This document shows, one piece after another, positions 1 through 9,594 of a stretch of DNA of 64,000 nucleotides (position 1 is the stretch's first letter; each line of letters opens with the position of its first letter). Source of the stretch: Hypholoma sublateritium FD-334 SS-4 (lineage: Eukaryota; Basidiomycota; Agaricomycetes; Agaricales; Strophariaceae); contig KN817561.1 in NCBI GenBank assembly GCA_000827495.1, forward strand, positions 124,001-188,000. Direction: 5' to 3'. The position numbers were made by a program, and so were the translations under genes. The notes under the pieces were generated by a model. The model did not search any database. It was not told the DNA's origin and was given only the letters and a program-made list of their open reading frames with translations.

Positions 1-182
1 CCAGACCATCGTCATTGCCTGACTTACACCCGACTTGCACCCGACAGCCTCGTAGTTCCTTAAGATCTTTCCTGACCAATCTGTTCCTAATGAATTGACT
101 ACAGGAGTCCTTTCCTCACTTGAACCGGACTGCTTACCGCCATTCGATTTAATTAACGGTTATGGAGAAATTTTAAACATCT

Positions 183-1212
183 CTACGATTCCCAAGAAAT
201 TTTCCCATATGGTGTAGTTCCACTACCTTTCTGAGATCCTTCGGCAACGCGAAACCCGACCTCGAATATCCCAATGTCCGAACCCGTTTCAGCCAGAAAC
301 GCTGCCTGCTCTTCAGTCGCTGAAATTGAAACAACGAGCCGCGGTTGCCGCGCCCCCGGATGTACGGTGCCCAATTCCCAGGCAGCTCTCTCGTTCGTGG
401 ACTCTACAGGTGGGCTCCCAATGACAGATACCAGCTCGCTTTTTACTTGGGCAAACGACGCCGAGGAAACGATGGCGTGGACGAAGGAGATGCCTTTGGT
501 AGTTGATGGATGTTCAGAATTCGATGGGGGATCGCTGGGGACCTTCAGAATGGGAAAAATCAGTGAGAACTCGATCATGAGGGGATTGACGAAAGTAAAT
601 TGACGCACTCGAAGAGCACGAGGGGTAACATCGCCGCAGAAGAATGGAAGAATTCCCCTGCTTTCAACGGGTGGTGGAGATATCAGCCACTTGAGAACCC
701 TCCCATCTGGCCTCGTTCGGCCCCCGTCTTGCTCGGGAAGATAGAGGTCGGGATCGCCATGAGCACGCGCACGGGCGTTTATACTATCTGAAACGCTGTT
801 TGTGCGCGATCCGTTCCCAAGGAACGCGAAATCTATCCATCCTGGAGACTTGTACGCCCACGGATTTTTGTCCCGGTCTGTGCGCTCGGGAGATCCTGGC
901 GGATAATGTGATTGTGGGTGCGTGAAGGAAATCAATTCGAGATAAACGCCATCATCGAGAATCTGGGGTAGGCTATCAGGGATGATCTAGTGTTGAGCTA
1001 CATGGTAATCAACTTGCCACAAGGGCATTTTCAGTTAGACCTCCGGCGTGGACACCTCCGGGAAGCACCCTAGAAATGGTCAGACGCTGAGAATCTATGA
1101 GCGACTTGACTTACTTGAATCCGAGGGCCGTGAATTGCCTCGACGCTTCTTTTACTGAACCGGGAGGAGTCAAATGTACTATGTGGTCTAACGTGTGCGT
1201 GTTGATGGACAT
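183..1212 (-). CDS. Glyoxalase-like domain protein (309 aa, 3 exons)
   Basis: Predicted exons are 1212-1115, 1069-1018 and 962-183, giving about 309 residues. The N-terminus (MSINTHTLDHIVHLTPPG) begins with the typical metal-ligand-like DHIVH of the vicinal-oxygen-chelate fold. The second exon carries LPGGVHAGGLTENALV and the third opens with ILDDGVYLELISFTHP, which together match the fungal glyoxalase-like domain family (PF13468 type). The ATG at 1212 was chosen because it sits directly before the DHIVH motif. Intron 1 is a normal GT-AG intron of 45 nt. Intron 2 (963-1017, 55 nt) uses GCAAGT as donor, and only this splice joins the conserved ALV-ILDDG sequence in frame. The substrate is unknown; members are usually annotated only as glyoxalase/dioxygenase-fold proteins. 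Family assignment is fairly sure, the reaction is not. Confidence 0.82.
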
Positions 1213-1511
1213 CGAATAGTCGAATGCTTCGTCTGTATCGTCTTAGTGGACGTCAGGTTTGTCCTTGGACCATGGGAAAGGTGTTTAAGTAGCAGTCAGT
1301 ATGCTGACTGAGGTACTATGGCGTCATTTGCAATGCAATTTAGTTCATGTGCAACTCGAATTACATATAATTCAAGATGATTCAACTGAGTAGTTTGAAG
1401 TTAAGGTCCAAACACAATGTGACGGCGGCGGCGTGTGCCAGTGGCACATATTGCACAGAACATTTCAATTTTTACTAAACTCCCAGCCCGAAAATTTACA
1501 GAAAATCAGAT

Positions 1512-3017
1512 TTATCGCCTCGTTGGACTTCCACCCATTTCTAGCTTTGCCCCAAGAGGCTTGTCCCGCCATGAGTTGAAAGCCTTTTGCCATTGTTCGG
1601 GCGAAATCTTTCCCTTCTTAAGCCTGCGACCCCACTTCTTCAGATATTTATCCAGCTCCTCGTCGTGTTCATCTGTCTTGACGTCCTCACCGGGGTCCGT
1701 TTCGATCATGATGTTCGGCTCTTTAGGGAAGCCCAGATATGCGCGAGTGTGCATATTTATACGAAGGAGCTTGCATGTATTGGGCAGGAACTCCCGCATC
1801 ATCTCCTTCTCCCAATCTGTGCACTCTCGCCCAGATATATCCTTCATGAGTTCGTAGACGCTCTGGAGGTCGTGGTAGTCAAAGTTCGCACTAGCGCCAA
1901 CAAGATCTTTCAAACGCGCTTCGCGCAGAATGGACACTCGCTTCTTTGGTTTCCAAATCAGCTGCCCTAGCAGAGGCATCCGCTTCGCGTAATCGCGGTT
2001 GAAAAAGAAGGCGGGGACAACGGACAAGTCAGGCATTCCGTTATTTGCATTCGCATAAAAATCCGACTTGGCCAATATGCAGAAGTTGAACGTGAACATG
2101 TTGCAGTCCAAGAAATGTTCTTCGCCTGACAAGGTCGTGAAATATATCCAGTAGTGGTCGTTGGGGTCCTGGCCCATCATGAACGTGTGCGTATCGATAT
2201 TGTAATACGCCAATCTGTCCTGCGGAGTGACTGGGGCAGAGCCGTGCACGATGCCGAAGTCTGTTATAGGTGATCGATTGTACGAGAACCGAACGCGTCG
2301 CTTTCCTGGTGTAGACTTCGACGATGTCGTCGTGTACATCTCTGAGAGCAGAGCAATGCACACAGAAAGATTAATCGGAAGCACAAGCCCTTCATTGATG
2401 ATGCGCCGCATAAGTTTATGTCGAATCTTAGCAGTCGTTCCCGTCGGCCACCACTCGGTGCTCCCTATACTCGATGGTGGTACGGGTTTACCGAGGAGGA
2501 TCATCTTGGCCTTGTCGCCATTCGGAAAAGCGACAATTTCCCCTGAATTTGGGTTCGGCGAGTTGATAATCTGGTGGTTTAGAGCCGGATGACTGAGCTT
2601 CGGGTGTAAATGAGAGACGGCGACAATGGAGGCAAGGAACGGATAATAGGTTTGCAGATCGATGCGGTCGGTAGTCCCTAGACAAGAGAATATGCGTTCT
2701 TCAGCAGGGAAGATTACTATCTTAGAAACGTCTAGTACTCACCACATTTCGATTTGTGCGTTTTCCAGTCCGCCTTTTGACAATCTGAAGAGCAATATAA
2801 GGCCTATGGATTATTGCATCTCACTTAGTAAAACACTGAGCTAAAATAGCAAGAAAAGCAAACGTACTTCGGCACAGGATGTACACCAACTCAGTTTCGC
2901 ATCTTGTGCCGCCTTTGCACAGTATGTGCACTTGTCAAGAGACTCAAGAGGCAGGTAGATAGCTCGTTCATCGCGGCCACCTGCCGCACTCAAAACTTCC
3001 TGAGTGGTCTTCGGCAT
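1512..3017 (-). CDS. MYND-type zinc finger protein, copy 1 (458 aa, 3 exons)
   Basis: Predicted exons are 3017-2868, 2803-2743 and 2677-1512, giving about 458 residues. The MYND finger is split over exons 1 and 2: a CTYC pair, a WCTSC pair, then YCSSDC, and KTHKSKC with the final His-Cys ligands. The finger is N-terminal (about residues 36-71). The rest is a long domain of unknown function with motifs EWWPTG, YWIYFTTLSG, PKKRVSILR and LKDLVGAS. MYND fingers bind short proline-rich peptides, so a scaffold or transcription role is possible, but nothing in the sequence fixes it. The neighbour at 3622-5091 is a clear paralogue in the same orientation with the same intron positions and phases. Many basidiomycete genomes carry large sets of such MYND-plus-unknown-domain proteins. 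Confidence 0.85.
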
Positions 3018-3621
3018 TACAGTGATATTTCTGGATGGCAGGAGTCGCACACTGTCCGTGATATTAGTCGCGATGAGAATGGTGAGAGAAGCGTTGGAGG
3101 TAATGAGAATCAGGGAAATATGAAGGGATGTCGGAGATTTCTACGAGATTCTAGATGGTTAACGCAAAGGTACGCCTCGTGGAGCCGGTCGCGCCCCTGC
3201 TCAGGGGCGGTTCACGTGCGCTGAATAAAGTGAAACATCCTTGAAGGCTTTGCGTGTTCAATGGAAAAAGTAGCCTCAATCACTTGCATAAATCATTACA
3301 TTAAGTATTCATGCCATTGGATGACCTTCATATTTCCTCGGTTCATGCTGGACGGATCGGGCGTATACACATCGCACGGATCGAATGGGAATAATGAAAA
3401 TGTCTTGCAATTCCTAATCAGGAAAGTGACAATACAAAACCGGACTGCAACTTGACTGCAACCGGACTCGGTAAACCCAATAATAATTAAAACATAATAT
3501 AACTCTGTTCTATATGCCTCCAACGATGCGCTAGCACTGTACAAGTACGGTGGTAAAATATAAAGGGACTTTAATTGCTTGTTGATTGTTTGTCTCGCTG
3601 CACCCCCCCTACTTGAAGAGT

Positions 3622-5091
3622 CTAATATCTATCCCGCAAAAAAGAGGAGACTGCTTGCTGATATTGATCCGGTGTTATTTTACCTTTCTTCAGCTTGCGT
3701 GCCAATTTCTTGTAGTAGATCTTGAGTTCTTCATCGTCAATACACGAGTAGGTGTCTTCACCGGGGTTTATTTCAAAGAAGGTACGTGGCTCTTTTGGAA
3801 AGTTCAAATAGTCGCGAGTCTGCATGTTAAAATGAATATGCTGCAGAACCTCGGGAAGGATTTTCTTCATGATCTGTTTCGTCAAGTCAGAACACTCGTG
3901 CCCAGATATATCACTCATGATGTCGTAGACGCTAGAGAGATCATGAAACTCGCAGTGATCGATGTGTGCGCTAGTCAGAACAAGATCCTTCAAACGGGGA
4001 TCGCGGAGAATGGAGAATCGCTTCCTAGGGTTCCAAAGTCGTTGTCCAATGGTAGGCATAGGCAGACCTTCGATAGAGCCACTTGCAAAAAAAAATGCTG
4101 GAACGGAGTCCAAGCCAGGATGCCCGGAGATCTCCGAACCTTTGGAACAATTCTCGGCGTCGACCATGCTGCAGAAATTGAAATTATACGCGTTGCAGTC
4201 AAGCCAGCGTTCTTTCCCGGATAGAGTTGTGAAATAGATCCAATAATGGTTATTTGAGCTTTGGCCCATTCTGAATGTCTGCGTGTCCGTATTATAATAT
4301 GTCAGGCGGTCTTCTGGACAGATTGCCATAGAGCCATGTATGATCCCAAAATCTGAGATGGGTGACCCATTATATGAGAGCCGAATGCGCCGCTTTTTAG
4401 GTGTAGACCCCGACGATGTTGTTGTATACATCTGCGAAACCAAAGCGATGCACGCAGCAAGATTAATCTGAAGCACAGGCCTTTCATAGAGAATGCGCCG
4501 AAGAAGTTTATCACGAATTGCAGCACTTGCGGCCGTCGGCCACCACTCGGCACTCCTGAGACTTGTCATGGGGACACTCCCCTGGAGGACGACTAACTTG
4601 GCGGACTCTCCGTTTGGGAAAGAAAATATGTCTCCGGAATTTGGGTTAGGAGAGTTGATGATCCGGTGGCTCAGTGCGGGATGCTCGTTTGAAATCCGTT
4701 TTAGTGGGACGACTAAAGAGATCCATGCAATGAACGGGTAGTAGGAATTCAAATCGATTCGATCAGTACTTCCTGGGGACGAATACAAATATATCAGGCG
4801 AGAACATGGATGTTTCGGTTATGTACTTACCACAATTCACTTTGTGGCTTTTCCAGTCCGCTTTCTGGCAACCTCTGGAGCAATAGAGAACCTATTATTA
4901 ATAAATATATCCATCCAGATCAACTATCAATCCAAGGTTATTGAGAAAATTAGACGTACCTCAGCACAGGATGTACACAAACGCAGTTTTGCGTTTTGTG
5001 CTGTCTCATGACAGTATGCGCACTCGTCGAGAGATTCAATAGGCAGATAGATCGCTCCAGATTGCGCGCTTGAAACTTGCTCAGATGCCAT
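3622..5091 (-). CDS. MYND-type zinc finger protein, copy 2 (447 aa, 3 exons)
   Basis: Predicted exons are 5091-4960, 4891-4831 and 4772-3622, giving about 447 residues. The finger reads CAYC, LCTSC, YCSRGC and KSHKVNC, so all eight ligands are present. The C-terminal domain aligns along its length with the neighbouring gene at 1512-3017: both have ALSHRIINSPNPNSG/ALNHQIINSPNPNSG-like sequence, AEWWPT/TEWWPT, HYWIYFTTLSG, a WNPRKRFSILR/WKPKKRVSILR block and a final KKGKIT/KKGKIS stretch. Exon 2 is 61 nt in both genes and both intron positions are conserved. This points to a tandem duplication followed by substantial divergence. Function is unknown. The start is the first ATG upstream of the finger. 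Confidence 0.85.
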
Positions 5092-6063
5092 CGGAATTAT
5101 GTAGAAGGAAAGGCTTGATGGGTGTGTGGAAATGTTCGGACAACGTCCTTATTATGTGAAAATGAATTGTGGGCTGGCCGAAAGCGGTGGTAACGACTGA
5201 AAAGCGTTAATATAGAGGTTTTGCTTTATTCGGCCAGGTTCTGCATCTTAGGCAGACTAAAAGGTGCCTCAGGGCTTGGCCGGCGACCGACATCTCCAAA
5301 AAAGGATGCGGCGGCCTGACCTTGGCTCGATCGTGTCCCCGGATAGACACGCTTATTGCAAGTTTACGTGCTCAAGCGCTCAAGCGCCCAATACCCAAAG
5401 CAATACCTTGAAATGTAAAGTGAACTCCCGTCAAGTACATGTCCGAAGCAAAGGACCTGACACAGGCCGTGCTTGTATTTCCAATGTCGTCTATACAAGT
5501 TGGCGCGTTATGTAAATGCGATGGACACGCATGATAGCCGTGGCACGATTGAAATGGATGCTCTGGTTTCCCAATAAGGAAATCGACGCGACAAAAATAG
5601 GCCATCCCCGCTCATTAGGCGGACATCAGCTATTTGTACCCAGCGGCAGGCGGCAATGGCATGATGGATGTACTCAGCTCGTAGAAGAAGCCTGTTCAAC
5701 TTCAATCCAGCTGAAGTGGACCTTTATTGGATATAATGGAAGCAATTGAGGCAAGCAAAATACAGCCTAAGTACTTACCTGGGGCAGGGCAGGCTTCGCC
5801 AGACGTCTGATGATGTGCGGTTGTTGCGCTTCAGTCTGAGAACCAGCGACCAGCTCCCGGAATTCACGAATAAATACGCTTCCTGAGTCACCCATATGGC
5901 AAGAGGCATATATGATGCAGCTGAGAGCGTGAATATCGCCACTAGTAAGGAGGGTCGGGTAAACAGACATGGCATCTTCCTTAAGACGGGACAGAGGGCA
6001 AAGCGGCTTAATACAATATTATCCACCCCTTACAATCCAATACGACAGCTGGTCCTCCTCGGG
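5092..6063. other. Intergenic stretch, no confident gene
   Basis: Between the second MYND gene and the first WSC gene I found no recognisable protein. A 67-residue open frame on the minus strand (5767-5970, starting MSVYPTLLTSGDIHALSC) ends at a good GTAAGT donor, but I could not extend it into a family-like product. It may be a gene fragment. The space should contain the promoters of the two divergent flanking genes. Confidence 0.4.
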
Positions 6064-6698
6064 ATGTCCCTGCCTAAGCTTTTCCTAGTGCTTTGTGTGC
6101 GTTTCTCGCCCCTTAGTCTGGCTTAGCGCTCGATGATACAACCTATTTTAACGACACTTTACTAGATGAATGCCTTTGCAAGCGCGCTACCCGGAAATAT
6201 GAGCAGCAGGTCGCTGATATATCTTCCGACCGGATGTTACACGTCTGTCTCGCTACGATTACTTAACCTGGTTAAATTCGCTGATTAACATGTACTGTAG
6301 CGATTCGACCACAGCCCGCACCTTACGCGATGCCTCCTTTAGCTCGGACAGTATGACGAATGCTGTCTGTCTGAGTTTCTGTGGGCAGCTGATTGGCTAC
6401 ACATATGCGGGAGTTGAATTCGGAAGGGTAAGTTTACACGGCACTAAACACAGCTGACAGCCACTCATTTTTATATGTACAACAACATTAGGAGTGCTGT
6501 AAGTTCCATTTAAAAAAATACCAGGGAAGGAGCAAGTCTGACTGATTCATCGGCGCCTTCCCAGATTGCGGTAACACTATAAATCTACCCGGTACACCGC
6601 TTTCTTCGACGATTACCTGTGACATTACTTGCTCAGGGAGCACCTCGGAGACTTGCGGGGGAGCCAACAGGCTGTATATGTACGAAAAGCTCATTTGA
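6064..6698 (+). CDS. Small secreted WSC-domain protein, copy 1 (125 aa, 5 exons)
   Basis: Predicted exons are 6064-6096, 6166-6242, 6301-6427, 6492-6498 and 6565-6698, giving 125 residues and ending in TGA. Exons 1-2 encode a signal peptide (MSLPKLFLVLC, then MNAFASALPG). Exons 2-5 form one complete WSC domain: GCYTDSTTARTL, then the C-x3-C pair of AVCLSFCG, then YTYAGVEFGRECYCGN, then SETCGGANRLYMYE. WSC domains bind carbohydrate, known from yeast Wsc1 stress sensors and fungal glyoxal oxidases; here the domain stands alone, so a secreted wall- or glucan-binding protein is likely. Exon 4 has only 7 nt and encodes Glu-Cys plus one base of Tyr; skipping it would shift the frame and lose a disulfide cysteine. 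The second gene downstream has the same structure. Confidence 0.88.
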
Positions 6699-7094
6699 TG
6701 AGATACAGAGTGCAGTACATCGCCCTAGCGGCCTAGCATCTGGTCAATTAGGACTTCGTTCTTGAAGTCTTCTGAGTGGAACCGTGTTGATGGAGACAAT
6801 AACAGTAAATCGAATGCGCCACGCGTGGCGTCAGCAAGCGTAAAGGAATTTGAGTTAACTTCCTTTCGATGAGCGCGCCTGATGAAAATATGATTTCAAT
6901 ATAATAACCCGCATTACACCAGCAATTCGCAGTCTGATTGACTATGGAGCGAACGTCATCAGTTTCTTCGGAACAATTTTTTCCAAAAGGTGGTCTGAGA
7001 TTGTGTCAACAGGATTTCTATAAAGCGCGTGAGGGTCTAGCTCAATATTCACAACAATTTACGTCCTCCCAGCAATCCCAACAGCTTTAACAAG
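6699..7094. other. Spacer between the two WSC genes
   Basis: I see no gene in these 396 nt. The spacer holds a 14-bp perfect palindrome described separately, and otherwise looks like the 3' end of one WSC gene and the promoter of the next. Confidence 0.5.
6817..6830. promoter_or_regulatory. 14-bp perfect palindrome with ACGCGT core upstream of WSC copy 2
   Basis: The sequence CGCCACGCGTGGCG is fully self-complementary and lies about 265 bp before the start codon at 7095. The core ACGCGT is the sequence bound by MBF-type APSES factors in yeasts (MCB box). That it is a binding site here is inference only. Confidence 0.35.
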
Positions 7095-7742
7095 ATGATA
7101 TTCGCTGCTCTTCTGGCGCTTTCTGTGCGTAAACCGTATCCTACTGTTCATTCAGCTTGGATGATTGTACTCACAATACGTGTGGCCTCTAACAGCTCTG
7201 GTCCGTGGCCGTCGTGGCAGAGCCAGGCGAAAACTCTGCTATTGTGTACAGTCCCGTTGGACAGTGTTATACGTGTGTGCTGAGGCAAAGTTAACCCCAA
7301 ACTTAACGCTGACGAACTTTATCCTGGAACTACTTAGTGACAACACCTCCACACGTACTTTGGCTGCCTTATATTATAGCAATGATAGAATGACAGTCGC
7401 ATTGTGTCAGGCGTACTGCGGGGCGGGAACCGGGTACAAATATGCTGGAGTTGAATTCGGAAATGTAGGTGTATTCGAAGCACTTCGATACTTGCATTCA
7501 CTGATCCCGTCTGAATCGTGTGGCATAAATAGGAATGCTGTGAGTTGACCTTTCGCTGACACCGCGAAGCATGAACGCAATGAGCTGAGAACCGTGCAGT
7601 CTGCGACAATGTAATCAATCCACCCGGCACATCGCTTGCGAGTGATGATAGCTGCAGTACGCCTTGCGCTGGCAACTCCCCCACTGATACACAGACTTGC
7701 GGAGGCATCAACAGATTATCTGTCTACTCCGCGGTCGTTTAA
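7095..7742 (+). CDS. Small secreted WSC-domain protein, copy 2 (127 aa, 5 exons)
   Basis: Predicted exons are 7095-7124, 7196-7272, 7338-7464, 7533-7539 and 7600-7742, giving 127 residues. The N-terminus (MIFAALLALS, then LWSVAVVAEPG) is a clear signal peptide. The WSC domain runs from GQCYTDNTSTRTL through MTVALCQAYCG and YKYAGVEFGNECFCDN to QTCGGINRLSVYS, with the expected cysteines. Exons 2, 3 and 4 have exactly the same lengths as in the upstream copy (77, 127 and 7 nt), and all intron phases match, so the two genes arose by tandem duplication. The protein probably acts outside the cell on wall polysaccharide. No membrane segment or other domain is present. Confidence 0.88.
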
Positions 7743-8263
7743 GTCTAGGAGGATCGGGATACGGAATCAGGCAGATGGGACCAGCTTTGAACATTTGATC
7801 GTTCGGTCTTCAGTACTTCTTAAGTAAGTCTTCCGCTATCGGCTTCCAGTACACCTAAGTAGTAGCATTGAGGTTCGAACCGAATTGTATACGTTGTATA
7901 ATGATGCTGTATCGCGCACCATGAAACAAGCCTAGATGCTTACTGCTTTGTTGATGATGTTGGCACATACCGCCCATGCTGCGATGGTGTACGGGACGAC
8001 TGCATTGCGGGGTTGCGTAACAAGGACCCTGGGCAGTGGACCTCGATGAATATTTGATGAGACGAAAAGTTGTTAGCGGTAGGCTAGATTCCGTAGTGTG
8101 GGGAGTCCTAAAAGTCCGGGAGAAGCTAGCATCTTTGAGATGTCGGCGAAGTCGATATACAGACAGACAGATTTGATAGTGGTGACGGATATACATACAG
8201 CGTCCTGCAGGCACTGGAAATGTTAACGGACTGTCTATTCAAAATATCAGAAAGTTATCACCT
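7743..8263. other. Intergenic stretch, nothing recognised
   Basis: This spacer lies between the 3' ends of the second WSC gene and PER1. Short open frames occur on both strands but none resembles a protein or carries consistent splice signals. Confidence 0.5.
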
Positions 8264-9327
8264 TTATGCTTTGGGTTCACGCCAGCTGGCATCGCGCGAG
8301 TCTTCCAGAAGAAAATCGTACCAGAACAGGGCGATGGGAGCAGTGGATAAATGCCACAAAGCATGTGCGTCGACGGTCATTCCCCAAGGTGGAAAGTCAA
8401 ACAGCTCCAGAGCAGTGGCTGCAGTGGTTAAAATTACAAACATTCCCGCTCGTGAGACGAATCTGGGCCGGAATGATTTAGGCCGAGACGGGAAGCGGTG
8501 AATCAGAGATATCGCCGCCGGAAGGGCATAGATACCCCAGAGAGCATTGTGCAAAAGCCCTAATGTCAGGTTGAATACCATATTGTAGGTGTAGTCAAAT
8601 CGAGGGAGGAGAGAGAGGTATGAGACGTGTGCGATGTAAAGCAGGATACAGACTGCAGCAAGTAGCTTGCGTTTTGGGGATTGTGGTGGTTTCGCGCTTA
8701 AAGTTAGATGGCCTTGAGGCTGGGCGTAAAGGTGAAAGAGACGGGTGATGGTGTAGTACAAGGCGTACATGATTGCCAGGGCTGCCGAGAAGTAGTCCAG
8801 TTTCTCTGTGATTGGTAAATCTAATACATGGGGTAAGAGTGGGGGAGGGTTCAGTCAGTCGAAGACATACCTCGGGTGTGGAAGACCGACGACCATATCC
8901 ATGCATTAATACTGACTAGCGACCACGTAAGATAGTAAGACCGCATGGGATGGGTTTCTGAGATCTTGGTCCTCAATTTAGACGCTCCCCGGGCATGAGC
9001 CCAGAGGTTCAACAAAGAAAATGCCACTGACGCGGGCTCTTGCATGCCCGCGAACCTCCAGAAGGGCCATTTCCCATAATATTGCTGGACCGGCCTCCCT
9101 TGATCGACGTCTCTTTCCGTGATTGCATGCATGCATTGATATTTGCAGTTGTCCGTACATGACCAGCGAGTCAAACGCAGCGCGAAAGAAAGCGGTGACT
9201 GGAGAGCTCCACAATGTTCAAGATTGCACGAATCGACGCAACGCACGTATATTGACGAACGGTCACCAGACGACCCGTAGACGGAGCTGAGAACTGCGCA
9301 AACGATCAAAATAGTCGGAAATCTCAT
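8264..9327 (-). CDS. PER1: PER1/PGAP3-type GPI-anchor lipid remodelling protein (337 aa, 2 exons)
   Basis: Exons 9327-8871 and 8820-8264 give about 337 residues; the 50-nt intron joins VFHTR to DLPITEKLDYFSA. Per1/PGAP3 proteins remove an acyl chain from GPI anchors in the ER or Golgi before lipid remodelling. The protein starts with a signal peptide (MRFPTILIVCAVLSSVYGSSGD), followed by a cysteine-rich lumenal part (YVRCVDSCNLEHC, WSCTDNCKYQCMH) and YYGKWPFWR. Then come several hydrophobic segments. The CREST-superfamily signature residues are present: His and Asp in VFHTRD, the TEKLDYF block and His-x3-His in VDAHALWH near the C-terminus. The length fits fungal Per1. It is transcribed divergently from the HOS2-like gene, with only about 270 bp between start codons. 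Confidence 0.93.
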
Positions 9328-9594
9328 GGCCGTGGTTGAGAAAGTAGGTGCACTTGCTTGCCGCTTGCCGCTTGTCTGAGTTTGAAATACGTTTTGCCTT
9401 CAACGCCATCGTCAAACCTTCCCCCTACTTAATATCTTGTCTATAACTTCTTTGAAGTTCAATACGTCGCCGCGAATATACATTAATACTTCCAGTGACA
9501 GATAGCTCTATAATTCTCAGGGGTGGTCGAGCACTCTAATATCCGTGGTCGTCAGGTCCACTTCGCGCCAGAGTCAAGCCAAAATCACGGTATA
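9328..9594. promoter_or_regulatory. Bidirectional promoter region between PER1 and HOS2
   Basis: The 267 nt between the two start codons must carry both promoters because the genes are divergent. I saw no confident TATA box or named factor site. A direct repeat, cgcttgccgcttg, lies near 9357-9370. Confidence 0.5.
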
